Assembly: GCF_003987145.1 (NCBI RefSeq) | Contig: NZ_PIPL01000001.1 | Coordinates: 248,001-312,000 of the forward strand | From: Aliidiomarina minuta | GTDB taxonomy: Bacteria > Pseudomonadota > Gammaproteobacteria > Enterobacterales > Alteromonadaceae | DNA length: 64,000 bases | Reading direction: 5' to 3' | In this document: positions 43,690-53,329 of the stretch, piece after piece | How positions within the stretch are numbered: the stretch's first letter is position 1 | Layout of the letters: every line of letters starts with the position of its first letter | Made by a program: the position numbers and the translations under genes | The notes under the pieces: generated by a model | Databases searched by the model: none | Seen by the model: the letters and a program-made list of their open reading frames with translations, nothing else | Told to the model about the DNA's origin: nothing

Positions 43690-45411
43690 TTGCAGTCAAA
43701 GCTGAGTATAAAACGCCGTCCGCAGGTGGACGATGCCCATTTGCCGGACTCTTTACCCGTTACTTTGCGTCAGGTTCTGGCACGTCGTGGCGTTGGCCAT
43801 CAGGATGAACTGGAACTGGGTGTCAAAGGCCTGCTGCATTTCTCCGCGCTGACTGACCTGGATAAAGCCTGCCTGCGAATTGCCAAAGCGATAGAAGAGC
43901 AACAGCATATCTGTATCGTCGGTGATTTTGATGCCGATGGCGCGACCAGTACGGCCTTATTGATGTTGGCACTCCCTGAGTTTGGCGCTCGCCGGGTAAG
44001 TTATCTGGTGCCTAACCGTTTTAACGATGGTTATGGTCTGACACCTAAGTTAGTGCAGGCTGCAGCTGCCGATGATAGCCAATTGATTATCACGGTAGAC
44101 AACGGCATTGCTGCGCATCAGGGAGTCGATACGGCCACTGAGCTGGGCATTGATGTCATAGTTACCGACCATCATTTGCAAGGTGCTGAATTACCTAAGG
44201 CATTTGCCATCGTAAATCCCAACCGGGACGATTGCTCGTTCGCCAGTAAGAATCTGGCCGGAGTCGGTGTGGCTTTTTATTTGCTGCTGGGGTTACGTGC
44301 TTACTATCGCCAGCAAGGGCATAGCGCCGCAGCGGTTAACGTTGCCCAATGGCTCGATTTAGTGGCGTTGGGCACTGTCGCTGACGTTGTGTCCTTAGAT
44401 TATAACAACCGAATATTAGTGCAGCAGGGGCTGGCACGTATTAAAGCCGGTCGCTGTCGTCCTGGTATTCTGGCTTTATTGCAACAGGCCGGGCGAGATC
44501 CGAAAAAGCTTCAGGCTACGGATTTAGGTTTTACGGTGGGGCCGCGCATTAATGCGGCGGGGCGTCTGGATGATATTCAGATTGGTATCGAATGTTTGCT
44601 GAGCAACGACCCCGTGCAGGTTGAACAGCTGGCACAGCGACTGGATGGATTAAACCGGGAGCGGCGCAGCACGGAGCAGAGCATGCAACAGGACGCTCAG
44701 CAGTTTCTGGCGGAGCTAAGTTTTGCAGAACAGCAGTTACCTCCCGTACTTACCCTGCATCGTGATAACTGGCATCAGGGCGTGATTGGCATCCTTGCGG
44801 GACGAGTAAAAGAACAGGTGTACCGGCCTGTGATCGCTTTTGCTAATGCCGATCAGGGTGTCGTAAAAGGCTCGGCGCGTTCTGTACCTGGTGTCCATAT
44901 GCGGGATTTACTGGAACGGGTTTATACACTGGCTCCGGACACTATTACCGCTTTTGGCGGGCATGCGATGGCGGCAGGCTTAACCGTGCCGCGGGCTCAG
45001 TTGGCTGAGTTTGAACGGGTCCTGCAAGAAGTTGCTCAGGACTGGATAGATGACAGTGTATTACAGCAAGTATTGTGGAGTGATGGTGAGCTTAGCAATG
45101 ATGAGCTATGTCTTAACTTTGCTGAAACTCTGGCCCATGCAGGGCCCTGGGGGCAGGGGTTTGCCGAACCTTTGTTCGATGGTCTTTTCCGGGTCATCCA
45201 GCAGCGTATCGTGGGTGAAAAACATTTAAAGCTGGTGTTGCAACCCGAGCATGGTGGCGACACTCTGGACGCCATTGCATTTAACGTAGACACTTCGGTT
45301 TGGCCAGACCATCAGTGCCAACAGGTGCATATAGCTTACAAATTACAGCCTAATGAATTTCGGGGGCGGGTGAGCCTGCAAATGCTGGTGGAGTATATAA
45401 AAACCGCCTGA
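43690..45411 (+). CDS. recJ: Single-stranded-DNA-specific exonuclease RecJ
   Basis: A 573-residue 5'-3' ssDNA exonuclease of the DHH family used in mismatch repair and RecF-pathway recombination. DFDADGATS (about 79-87), TVDNGIAAHQG and VTDHHLQGAEL (DHH motif, about 156-166) are the catalytic core. DHHA1 and the OB domain follow. The start is TTG (43690), 14 bases after the dsbC stop. The xerD-dsbC-recJ-prfB-lysS order matches E. coli. Confidence 0.95.
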   Translation: MQSKLSIKRRPQVDDAHLPDSLPVTLRQVLARRGVGHQDELELGVKGLLHFSALTDLDKACLRIAKAIEEQQHICIVGDFDADGATSTALLMLALPEFGARRVSYLVPNRFNDGYGLTPKLVQAAAADDSQLIITVDNGIAAHQGVDTATELGIDVIVTDHHLQGAELPKAFAIVNPNRDDCSFASKNLAGVGVAFYLLLGLRAYYRQQGHSAAAVNVAQWLDLVALGTVADVVSLDYNNRILVQQGLARIKAGRCRPGILALLQQAGRDPKKLQATDLGFTVGPRINAAGRLDDIQIGIECLLSNDPVQVEQLAQRLDGLNRERRSTEQSMQQDAQQFLAELSFAEQQLPPVLTLHRDNWHQGVIGILAGRVKEQVYRPVIAFANADQGVVKGSARSVPGVHMRDLLERVYTLAPDTITAFGGHAMAAGLTVPRAQLAEFERVLQEVAQDWIDDSVLQQVLWSDGELSNDELCLNFAETLAHAGPWGQGFAEPLFDGLFRVIQQRIVGEKHLKLVLQPEHGGDTLDAIAFNVDTSVWPDHQCQQVHIAYKLQPNEFRGRVSLQMLVEYIKTA

Positions 45412-45437
45412 CCCTGTTGTTTAATGGCTGAATTCGC

Positions 45438-45443
45438 TATAAT
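45438..45443 (+). promoter_or_regulatory. -10 element of a probable prfB promoter
   Basis: A perfect TATAAT is followed by ACGCGCC. Upstream, TTGTTT (45417-45422) is 15 bases away and TGTTGT 17 bases away; neither is a strong -35. It lies 40 bases before the prfB ATG. Confidence 0.55.
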
Positions 45444-45482
45444 ACGCGCCATTTTCCTGACTCTGATTTTGAAAGGTTCTGC

Positions 45483-46581
45483 ATGTTAGAAACTAATGCA
45501 ATTTATAACAGTATTAAAGACATGAAGCAGCGCACTGGGCAGCTTAGGGGGTATCTTTGACTTTGATGTCAAAGTTGAGCGCTTAGAAGAAGTCGAACGC
45601 GAGCTGGAAGACCCTAATGTATGGAATGATCAGAGTAAAGCACAGGCATTGGGCAAAGAAAGAGTAGCCCTGGAGCAGATAGTTACTACTATTCGTGATC
45701 TCGAGCAGGGTCTTGAGGACGCTGAGGCTTTTGTTGCTATGGCAGAAGAAGCTGATGACGAGGCAACCTTGTCCGAAGCTCAGGGTGAGATTGATAACTG
45801 GTTACAGGCGTTAGAAAAACTCGAATTCCGACGCATGTTTTCCGGCGCTAACGACGCCAACGATTGTTATATCGATTTACAATCGGGATCCGGTGGTACT
45901 GAGGCTCAGGACTGGGCCAATATTATGTTGCGTATGTATCTTCGCTGGGGCGAAGCGCATGACATGAAGAGCGAAATTGTAGAGCTTTCAGAAGGCGATG
46001 TGGCAGGTATTAAATCCGCTACTATCAGATTCAGTGGAGAGTACGCCTTTGGTCAGCTGCGTACTGAGACAGGAGTGCATCGTTTAGTGCGCAAGTCACC
46101 ATTTGATTCAGGTAATCGTCGGCATACTTCGTTTGCTTCGGTATTTGTCTATCCGGAAGTGGATGATGATATCGATATTGAGATTAATCCATCGGATTTG
46201 CGAATTGACACCTACCGCGCATCTGGCGCTGGTGGTCAGCACGTAAACCGCACGGATTCGGCGGTACGTATTACACATGAACCCACCAATACTGTGGTGC
46301 AATGTCAGAGTGGCCGTTCCCAGCACAAGAATAAAGATCAGGCGATGAAACAGCTGAAAGCCAAGTTGTATGAACTGGAACTGAAAAAACAAAACGAAGA
46401 ACGCCAGGCGTTGGAAGAAAGCAAGTCTGACATCGGCTGGGGTAGTCAAATACGCTCCTATGTACTGGATGATTCGCGCATTAAAGATTTGCGCACGGGT
46501 GTGGAAACTCATAACACCCAGGCCGTACTGGATGGCGATTTAGATAAATTTATTGAAGCAAGTTTGAAATCAGGCCTGTAA
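45483..46581 (+). CDS. prfB: Peptide chain release factor 2 with programmed +1 frameshift
   Basis: RF2 reads UGA and UAA stop codons. The gene starts at ATG 45483, runs 25 codons to an in-frame TGA at 45558-45560, then continues in the +1 frame from GAC at 45559 to the stop at 46581, giving 365 residues, the E. coli length. RKSPFDSGNRR carries the SPF anticodon-like tripeptide, and SGAGGQHVN the GGQ that triggers peptide release. Low RF2 favours the frameshift, so the gene controls itself. lysS follows 42 bases later. Confidence 0.97.
45546..45561 (+). other. prfB: prfB programmed frameshift site
   Basis: AGGGGG (45546-45551) acts as an internal Shine-Dalgarno 3 bases before the slippery CTT-T; the shift is CTT TGA C to CTT [T] GAC. 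The arrangement is the canonical one in bacterial prfB. Confidence 0.96.
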
Positions 46582-46623
46582 GGGCATTTCAGCAGCACAA
46601 TCTGAACAGGATAAGGAAACGAA

Positions 46624-48135
46624 ATGAGTGAGCAACCGCAGCCAGACGTGCAACAGGAAATAAATGAACAGATTAGCCAGCGTAAGGCTAAGCTGAGTGC
46701 GCTGCGTGAACGCGGCATTGCTTTTCCAAATGATTTTCGCCGTGATGCACTGGCCGCTGACCTGCAGGCTACTTACGCCGACGTTGATGGTGATAAGTTA
46801 AAAGAAGAAGGCGTACGGGTGAAGATTGCGGGTCGCATGATGACGCGCCGGATTATGGGTAAAGCCAGTTTTGCTACGTTGCAGGATATGAGCGGCCAGA
46901 TTCAGATATATGCGGCGCGGGATAACCTGGCGGAAGGCATTTATAACGAAGAGTTTAAAAAATGGGATCTGGGCGACATTCTGGGTGCCAGCGGTACTTT
47001 ATTTGTTACCCGCACGGGAGAGCTAACGATACAGGTGGATGAAGTTCGTTTGCTGACCAAAGCGCTGCGTCCATTGCCGGATAAATTTCATGGCCTGGCT
47101 GATCAGGAAACCCGTTATCGTCAGCGTTACCTGGATCTGATTGTAAATCAGCAAAGCCGGGATACTTTTGTAACGCGTAGTAAAGCAGTTGAATTTATTC
47201 GTCGTTATCTGGCCGATCGTCAGTTTCTTGAAGTAGAAACACCGATGATGCAGGTGATTCCAGGTGGTGCTACGGCACGTCCTTTTGTTACTCACCATAA
47301 TGCTCTGGATATGGATTTGTATTTGCGGGTTGCTCCGGAACTTTATTTGAAGCGTCTGGTAGTTGGGGGCTTTGAAAAAGTTTTTGAGATCAATCGTAAT
47401 TTCCGTAATGAAGGTCTTTCCACTCGCCATAATCCAGAATTTACCATGCTTGAGTTTTACTGGGGTTATGCGGATTACAATGACCTGATGGATTTGACAG
47501 AGGATATGCTGCGTGGCCTGACGCAGAGCCTGTTGGGTAGTATGGAAGTTCCTTATCAGGGCGATGTTTATGATTTTGGTAAGCCGTTCCAGCGCCTGAG
47601 TGTTATTGACGCAATTCTGAAGTATAACCCTTCGGTGACCGAAACTCAGTTGAATAACCTGGAGACTGCTAAGCAGGTGGCTGAGAGTCTGGGCGTTAAG
47701 GTTAAACCGTCCTGGGGGTTAGGCAAAATACAGATTGAAATTTTTGAAGAAACTGCCGAGCACTTGCTTATGCAACCGACGTTCATTACGGCATATCCAG
47801 CAGAAGTTTCACCACTGGCGCGTCGCAATGATGAAAATCCATTTGTTACCGATCGCTTTGAGTTCTTTGTCGGCGGACGCGAGCTGGCGAACGGATTCTC
47901 AGAGCTGAATGACGCTGAAGATCAGGCGGCACGTTTTCAGGAACAGGTGCAACAGAAAGAAGCCGGGGATGATGAAGCTATGTTCTATGATGCTGACTAT
48001 GTGACAGCACTGGAACACGGTTTGCCACCAACGGCTGGTGAAGGCATAGGCATTGACCGCCTGGTAATGTTATTAACCGATTCTCCATCTATCCGTGACG
48101 TGCTGTTATTTCCACACATGCGGATCCAACGATAA
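46624..48135 (+). CDS. lysS: Lysyl-tRNA synthetase, class II
   Basis: A 503-residue synthetase. The N-terminal OB-fold (about 60-170) binds the anticodon. Class II motifs follow: FLEVETPMMQVIPGGATARPF (motif 1), FRNEGLSTRHNPEFTMLEFYW (motif 2) and GEGIGIDRLVMLLT (motif 3). AAGGAAACGA precedes the ATG. It sits after prfB, as in E. coli. Confidence 0.97.
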   Translation: MSEQPQPDVQQEINEQISQRKAKLSALRERGIAFPNDFRRDALAADLQATYADVDGDKLKEEGVRVKIAGRMMTRRIMGKASFATLQDMSGQIQIYAARDNLAEGIYNEEFKKWDLGDILGASGTLFVTRTGELTIQVDEVRLLTKALRPLPDKFHGLADQETRYRQRYLDLIVNQQSRDTFVTRSKAVEFIRRYLADRQFLEVETPMMQVIPGGATARPFVTHHNALDMDLYLRVAPELYLKRLVVGGFEKVFEINRNFRNEGLSTRHNPEFTMLEFYWGYADYNDLMDLTEDMLRGLTQSLLGSMEVPYQGDVYDFGKPFQRLSVIDAILKYNPSVTETQLNNLETAKQVAESLGVKVKPSWGLGKIQIEIFEETAEHLLMQPTFITAYPAEVSPLARRNDENPFVTDRFEFFVGGRELANGFSELNDAEDQAARFQEQVQQKEAGDDEAMFYDADYVTALEHGLPPTAGEGIGIDRLVMLLTDSPSIRDVLLFPHMRIQR

Positions 48136-48183
48136 ATTAATAGAAGGCGTAATTTTGCAGCAAAGAAAAGCTAGGGATATATA

Positions 48184-48660
48184 ATGACATCAGTATTATT
48201 TGTCTGTTTAGGTAATATTTGTCGTTCTCCAGCGGCGGAAGGCATGTTCAGAAAACTGGCTAAAGACAAGGGCTGGTTGTCCGGTGTTGATGATATTGTC
48301 ATTGACTCGGTTGGAACCGGTGGCTGGCACGTAGGTAAAGCGCCTGACCTGCGTATGCAGGAAGCCATGAGCACGCGGGGGTTTGACATTAGTCACCTGC
48401 GAGGTCGTGAGTTTGCCCATTCAGATTTTGATCGCTTTGAGCATATTATTGCGATGGACGTAAGTAACCAGGCGAATATAGAGCGCATGGCACCGCCGAG
48501 TCATAAGGGGCGTGCTCGTTTGTTATTGAGTTATGTTGAAGGCTTATCGCAGACTGACGTACCCGACCCTTATTACGGTGGTGCTGAAGGTTTTGAGCAG
48601 TGCCTGGATTTAATTGAAGCTGGTGTGGCCGGCCTGGCTAAAGCTATCGAAAAAGGCTGA
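48184..48660 (+). CDS. Low-molecular-weight protein tyrosine phosphatase
   Basis: A 158-residue phosphatase. The P-loop CLGNICRS has nucleophile Cys8 and Arg14, and the general acid lies in VPDPYYGG. No tyrosine-kinase (Wzc/BY-kinase) or capsule gene is adjacent, so it is more likely a housekeeping or stress-related enzyme than the Wzb of a capsule locus. TATATA and an AGGGATAT element precede it. A hydrolase gene follows 20 bases later. Confidence 0.9.
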   Translation: MTSVLFVCLGNICRSPAAEGMFRKLAKDKGWLSGVDDIVIDSVGTGGWHVGKAPDLRMQEAMSTRGFDISHLRGREFAHSDFDRFEHIIAMDVSNQANIERMAPPSHKGRARLLLSYVEGLSQTDVPDPYYGGAEGFEQCLDLIEAGVAGLAKAIEKG

Positions 48661-48680
48661 TTCCGCAAGGAGGCGATCTG

Positions 48681-49403
48681 TTGCATCCTGTTGTAACTAT
48701 CCTGCTCGGACCTGCACTGCTTTGGCAAGGGCGGCGAGTGCGTAAGCAGACGCCTCGTCTGCCTGAAGCTCCCGGTAAACGAGAGGGCGTAAGTGGGCAG
48801 GGACCATCGCTACGCTTATTAATATTGGGTGACTCCGCCGCTGCCGGTGTTGGCGTGGCGCGGCAATCAATAGCGCTCAGTGGCCAGTTGACGCAGTTGC
48901 TGGCCGATACTTACACCGTTGCCTGGAAACTACATGCAAAATCAGGTTTGACGGTGCATCAGGTATATCAGTCTTTAACTGAATTACCCAAAGAAGCTTA
49001 CGACGTGGTGGTAGTCTCTGCCGGTGTTAATGATGTTACCGCCAATACCAAAAACGCTCAGTGGCTGCGGGCGATAAGTCAGCTAATTGAATCTCTGCAA
49101 CAACAATACCAGGTCAGACTTATTCTTTTTACTGCGATTCCTCCAATGCAGGCTTTTCCAGCGTTGCCCCAGCCCTTGCGATGGTATCTTGGAGGACGCG
49201 CCCGGCTTCTGAACCGCTTGCTACTTAGTGCAACCGATCAATATAAAGGGGTTGAGTTACTGCAGGTAGATTTCCCTCTTACCCGTGACTATATGGCCGA
49301 GGATGGTTTTCATCCCAGCGCCAGGAGTTGTCAGTTGTGGGCAGAAACGGCCGCTTCGCGGATCGAGGCTTTTTTTAACGCTTCCGACAACTATAAATAC
49401 TGA
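48681..49403 (+). CDS. SGNH/GDSL-family hydrolase
   Basis: A 240-residue esterase/lipase-like protein. Block I is ILGDSAAAGVGV (about residues 48-59) with the nucleophilic Ser, SAGVNDVT holds the Asn, and DGFHPS the Asp-x-x-His pair. The start is TTG with AAGGAGG 7 bases upstream. The N-terminus has a hydrophobic stretch (VVTILLGPALLW) that could anchor it to the membrane. Substrate is unknown; cotranscription with the phosphatase is likely. Confidence 0.82.
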   Translation: MHPVVTILLGPALLWQGRRVRKQTPRLPEAPGKREGVSGQGPSLRLLILGDSAAAGVGVARQSIALSGQLTQLLADTYTVAWKLHAKSGLTVHQVYQSLTELPKEAYDVVVVSAGVNDVTANTKNAQWLRAISQLIESLQQQYQVRLILFTAIPPMQAFPALPQPLRWYLGGRARLLNRLLLSATDQYKGVELLQVDFPLTRDYMAEDGFHPSARSCQLWAETAASRIEAFFNASDNYKY

Positions 49404-49461
49404 TCGCTTTTTATAAGCTATTCTTTATGGTCGATAATAAAGTACTGACTGGGATTTTAGT

Positions 49462-50661
49462 ATGCCAAATCAACGCTTATTGAGCCTGGACCTGCTGCGG
49501 GGAGTGGCGGTGCTGGGCATATTTCTGCTTAATATTACCTCTATGGGACTACCCATAACCGCTTATATTAATCCGACTGCTTATGGCGATTTTAGCGGCA
49601 TTCATCTGGCGACCTGGGTGCTTACTCATGTGTTGGCGGAACAAAAATTTATCGCCATGTTTGCTTTGCTTTTCGGAGCTGGCATCGCGTTATTCACGGA
49701 GCGGGCTCAAGCAAAAGAATTGCCAGTAGCTAAGTTGCATTATCGCCGGATGGGTTGGTTATTAATTTTCGGTGCCTTGCATGCATGGTTGCTCTGGTAC
49801 GGTGACATTCTGTTTATTTATGCGGTTGCCGGGATGTTGGTATATACCATGCGCCGCCTTAGAACTTACGCGTTACTGATCTGGTCTGCAATATTCTTCC
49901 TCATACCTTATGTCATGAGTTTGCTGGTCGCGGCATCTATGCCGATGTGGTCAGAAGCTGAAACGCAGAATATCCTGGCGATGTGGCAGCCGTCACCTGC
50001 GCAGCTGGAAGCTGAAGTAAGTGCTATGACAGGATCCTACAGCGAGCAGTTTGCACAACGTGCGGAGTTCACCTGGATGATGCAGACTCAGTCATTATTC
50101 TTGGATTTTGTATGGAGAACCGGCGCCTTTATGCTGCTGGGTATGTTTTTATACCGCTGGGGTGTGCTCAGCGCTAAACGCAGCCAGCGCTTTTATCGCT
50201 ACCTGGTTTTACTGCTGATCCCAGGTTACCTGTTGTCCGTGTATGGCGTAGCACAGTACTTTGCTCATGGCTTTAGTTTTGAGCAAAGCATGTTTGTTGA
50301 TTCTCAATGGAATTACTTTGCCAGTATATTCGTAGTAACAGGTTATATCGGCTTAATTATTTTATGGTTGCGAAGTAACTATATGCCTGCAATTAAAAGA
50401 CGACTGCAAGCTATCGGGCGGATGGCGTTTACCTGTTATATTATGCATACCCTGATAGGCGTCGTTATTTTCAATCTGTTTGGTTTATTTGGCCAGTTGG
50501 AGCGTTTTCATCTGCTTCTTATTGTTTTTGCAGTCTGGGCGTTCCAGTTATGGTTTGCTCCCTGGTATTTATCTCGTTATGCACAGGGGCCATTGGAAGC
50601 ATTATGGCGCCGTCTGACCTATGGCAAGCGCTATCGCGCTGTAAAATCAGCCAATCAGTAG
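49462..50661 (+). CDS. DUF418 family integral membrane protein (YeiB-like)
   Basis: A 399-residue membrane protein with about ten hydrophobic helices. The start RLLSLDLLRGVAVLGIFLLNI is the family signature, and the C-terminal DUF418 domain contains IGRMAFTCYIMHTLIG and ALWRRLTYG. Members are distant relatives of the heparan-alpha-glucosaminide acyltransferases and may move acyl groups across the membrane, but no activity is established. It lies convergent to the glycosidase gene. Confidence 0.82.
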   Translation: MPNQRLLSLDLLRGVAVLGIFLLNITSMGLPITAYINPTAYGDFSGIHLATWVLTHVLAEQKFIAMFALLFGAGIALFTERAQAKELPVAKLHYRRMGWLLIFGALHAWLLWYGDILFIYAVAGMLVYTMRRLRTYALLIWSAIFFLIPYVMSLLVAASMPMWSEAETQNILAMWQPSPAQLEAEVSAMTGSYSEQFAQRAEFTWMMQTQSLFLDFVWRTGAFMLLGMFLYRWGVLSAKRSQRFYRYLVLLLIPGYLLSVYGVAQYFAHGFSFEQSMFVDSQWNYFASIFVVTGYIGLIILWLRSNYMPAIKRRLQAIGRMAFTCYIMHTLIGVVIFNLFGLFGQLERFHLLLIVFAVWAFQLWFAPWYLSRYAQGPLEALWRRLTYGKRYRAVKSANQ

Positions 50662-50684
50662 TCAGCGGCACCTTTAATGTAGCT

Positions 50685-52082
50685 TCAGTCGCTACTGTGT
50701 ACGTGAAAAGTAGCCGCCTGTCGCTCGGACTCAGACTGCGGGGAGGTCAATACCAGAGTCTCCCCATCCAGCATCAGATAATGTTCGGGGCTGTGGAGTA
50801 ATCGATAGGATTCTGCGCTTTCATCGCTGAGTCCTTCAACCCGTTCAAAGGTAGTCTTCTGGATAAACTCATCAGTGCCGTCATGACGGCTTATTTGCAG
50901 CGTACCCCCCTGTTCAGCAAGATAATAACCGGCCCGGGTTTCGGGCTGGAAAGACAACGTATTGTCGATGTCCTGAAGTGACTTCAGATGCCATTCGAAG
51001 CTAAAGTGGTGAGCTTCATCAAAGGGGCCAACGGTTATCTCAGGTTGCTCATCGTAAGCAATATAGGCTTGTCCATTGGCTACGCTTTGCAGATGTTTAC
51101 TCTGGTAATGAATGCCTGAAGCGGTCGGCGTGATTTTCTGAATACTGCCGTCCTCATTATAATTCAGGTGCTCCATAGAAACCGCGCGGCGGTAATTACC
51201 GCCAGTCGGCAGTGCGGCGGTGTGATAAATCAGATACCACTGATCTTCATACTCAAGCACGGCCTGATGGCTAGTGCCGCTGTCTTCTAATGTGTCCATA
51301 ATCAGCCCTGCATATTCCCAGGGACCTTCTGGGTTATCGCTTGTTGCATAGGCCAGCTCTTCCGGGTAATTCATCGCAAAGGTCAGATAATACAGCCCTT
51401 CATATTCATGCAACCAGGGGGCTTCGGTAAAAGTGCCGGGCATATTGGCAATTTCTATCTGCTGAATATCGCCCTCCAGCTCGATCATGTTGTCTTTCAG
51501 AGGGGCGTAATAGAGATGCGTATTGCCCCAGTAGAGGTGCGCCTGACCCTCTTCATCAATGAAAACCGTAGGGTCTATATTGTCCCAGGTTTCCTCTGCA
51601 TCCATAAACTCGGGCGCTTCTGTCATGTCACTTGTGACCAGAGGACCGCCGATGGCATCCTGCCAGCCATGTACCGGATGATCCGAAACCGCGACACCTA
51701 AGGCAAAACCACTGCGTTCAGGATCAGGATCGTCATTTAGCACGGTTACGTACCAGTAAAATTTATTATCCCGCTCAATGGCCTGAGAAGCCCAGGCGGT
51801 GTCGCCACGGGCCCATTCGAACTCAGTACGGGGCAAGGAACCTTCCAGGGTCCAGTCTTTTAAATCTTCTGAAGAATAAATAGACCATTCTTTGAGCACA
51901 AAAAAGTCGCCGTCTTCAGCGGCCTGATCATGACCTGCATATAAATAGACTACGCCATCATGCACCAGGGCGGCTGGATCGGCACTAAAGCGTTCAGTTA
52001 TAACCGGGTTGCCCGCTTGAGCGAGTGCCACATACCCCAGGGTTGCGAGGGTAAGTCCAAGACGAGTGACTGAGTTACGCAT
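50685..52082 (-). CDS. Secreted GH43-family glycosidase with C-terminal AbfB-like domain
   Basis: A 465-residue protein with a signal peptide (about 1-23, AQA-G). The five-bladed beta-propeller (about 25-320) shows the GH43 catalytic residues Asp35 (SADPAAL), Asp170 (NIDPTVF) and Glu220 (FTEAPWL). Residues about 360-465 resemble an arabinofuranose-binding AbfB/CBM42 module (GYYLAEQGGTLQISRHDG, YRLLHSPEHYLMLDG). Likely substrates are arabinose- or xylose-containing glycans. AGGAGA precedes the ATG. It is isolated, with no sugar transporter or other glycosidase nearby, which suggests acquisition. Confidence 0.85.
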   Translation of the reverse strand: MRNSVTRLGLTLATLGYVALAQAGNPVITERFSADPAALVHDGVVYLYAGHDQAAEDGDFFVLKEWSIYSSEDLKDWTLEGSLPRTEFEWARGDTAWASQAIERDNKFYWYVTVLNDDPDPERSGFALGVAVSDHPVHGWQDAIGGPLVTSDMTEAPEFMDAEETWDNIDPTVFIDEEGQAHLYWGNTHLYYAPLKDNMIELEGDIQQIEIANMPGTFTEAPWLHEYEGLYYLTFAMNYPEELAYATSDNPEGPWEYAGLIMDTLEDSGTSHQAVLEYEDQWYLIYHTAALPTGGNYRRAVSMEHLNYNEDGSIQKITPTASGIHYQSKHLQSVANGQAYIAYDEQPEITVGPFDEAHHFSFEWHLKSLQDIDNTLSFQPETRAGYYLAEQGGTLQISRHDGTDEFIQKTTFERVEGLSDESAESYRLLHSPEHYLMLDGETLVLTSPQSESERQAATFHVHSSD

Positions 52083-52242
52083 AAAATCTCCTGCTACTGT
52101 TGTTTTTATTCTAATCCAGAATTAATTAAAATTATCATAATACAAATAAGTAAATGTATACAGCCCACTCGCTATTGCAACACAGGCTTAGACTACCTTT
52201 TTGTGGTATAACAAAGAGATATAAAAGACAGGAGTGGGTGTC

Positions 52243-52782
52243 ATGTTACATAAATTTTTATTGGCTACAGCTTTGCTGGTGCCCGGTTTTGCTGTTGCCG
52301 CAGAGTGTCTGGGGCCGCTGCAAGGTGAACAACGGGGGTTGCGCACTGATGACAGCCTGAATCTGTGCCAATTAAGCCAGGATAAAGTAGTACTGGTGGT
52401 GAATACCGCCAGTCGTTGTGGTTTTACCGGACAATTCGAAGGGCTGGAAGCTTTGTACCAGAAGTATCGTGAGCAGGACTTCACTATTATAGGTTTTCCA
52501 TCAGACAGCTTCCGTCAGGAGCATGCCGATGAAGCCGAAACTGCTGAAGTTTGTTATGTCAATTACGGCGTGACTTTTCCCATGCTTGCCACTTCAAAAG
52601 TAAGAGGTTCTGATGCCAATCCGGTGTTTGCTGAACTTATCGAGCAGACAGGTAAGGCACCACGCTGGAACTTTTATAAATATCTGGTCGATCGAGAGGG
52701 TAAAGTAGTTGATGTATACTCCAGTACCACGCGTCCGGATGATCAGCGTTTACAGCGCGATATTGAAAACGCTTTACAATAA
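52243..52782 (+). CDS. Periplasmic glutathione peroxidase-like protein
   Basis: A 179-residue thiol peroxidase. I choose the ATG at 52243, which has AGGAG 8 bases upstream; a GTG 9 bases earlier would lie inside that site. A signal peptide ends near residue 20 (VAA-E), so it acts in the periplasm. The catalytic Cys59 is in NTASRCGFTGQF, the Gln in FPSDSFRQE and the Trp in WNFYKYLV complete the triad. Electron donor in the periplasm is not clear. Confidence 0.88.
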   Translation: MLHKFLLATALLVPGFAVAAECLGPLQGEQRGLRTDDSLNLCQLSQDKVVLVVNTASRCGFTGQFEGLEALYQKYREQDFTIIGFPSDSFRQEHADEAETAEVCYVNYGVTFPMLATSKVRGSDANPVFAELIEQTGKAPRWNFYKYLVDREGKVVDVYSSTTRPDDQRLQRDIENALQ

Positions 52783-52807
52783 CTGGCTTTAGATAAGGAG
52801 TTCGAAC

Positions 52808-53329
52808 ATGAAAAAGATAATGTTAACCACTTTGTTGTCTGCCCTGGCGTTATCTGGTGCAGCATCCGCGAATATAAATACTAATTATATAGGTGGTGGT
52901 ATATGGGACGGAGGAGATAGCACTGAAATGCATCTTACCACACGTCTCCAGGCGACTCCGGTAGTGTCAATTCTCGGAGATTATTATGATGTACAGGATG
53001 GCGCTTTTGAAATTATAGCTCAGCGTAGTTTTGGCCGCGGATTCCGGGTTAATCTGGGTGCGACCCATGTTAGTTATGCGGGTAGTGGCAGTGATACGGA
53101 TTTTGTTGCAGGGCTGGGCTTGCGTACCCCCATCGGGCAAAGCTCAGTGATAGAATTTGCTGCCAACTATTATGATGCCGCTGGCGGTTATTATGGCCTG
53201 GGTGCTCAGGTGCAGACGTATATAAGCCGTAACCTGGCGCTTAATTATGGCTATAAATACAATGACCATACAGAGTCAGGTGTCAGTATGAGCAATGAAG
53301 TACGTTTTGGTCTGGTGTTTGCGTTTTAA
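52808..53329 (+). CDS. Small outer-membrane beta-barrel protein (YfaZ-like)
   Basis: A 173-residue protein with a signal peptide (ending about residue 21, ASA-N) and alternating polar/hydrophobic strands ending in a terminal Phe (RFGLVFAF), the pattern of an eight-stranded outer-membrane barrel. The GLGAQVQTYISRNLALNYGYKY region is YfaZ-like, but I am unsure of the exact family. AAGGAG precedes the ATG. It ends in a 4-base tail overlap with the convergent membrane-protein gene. Confidence 0.65.
   Translation: MKKIMLTTLLSALALSGAASANINTNYIGGGIWDGGDSTEMHLTTRLQATPVVSILGDYYDVQDGAFEIIAQRSFGRGFRVNLGATHVSYAGSGSDTDFVAGLGLRTPIGQSSVIEFAANYYDAAGGYYGLGAQVQTYISRNLALNYGYKYNDHTESGVSMSNEVRFGLVFAF

Noticed and set aside
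46108..46512. 134-codon ORF opposite prfB
   Set aside because: Hydrophobic shadow ORF antisense to a complete RF2 gene.
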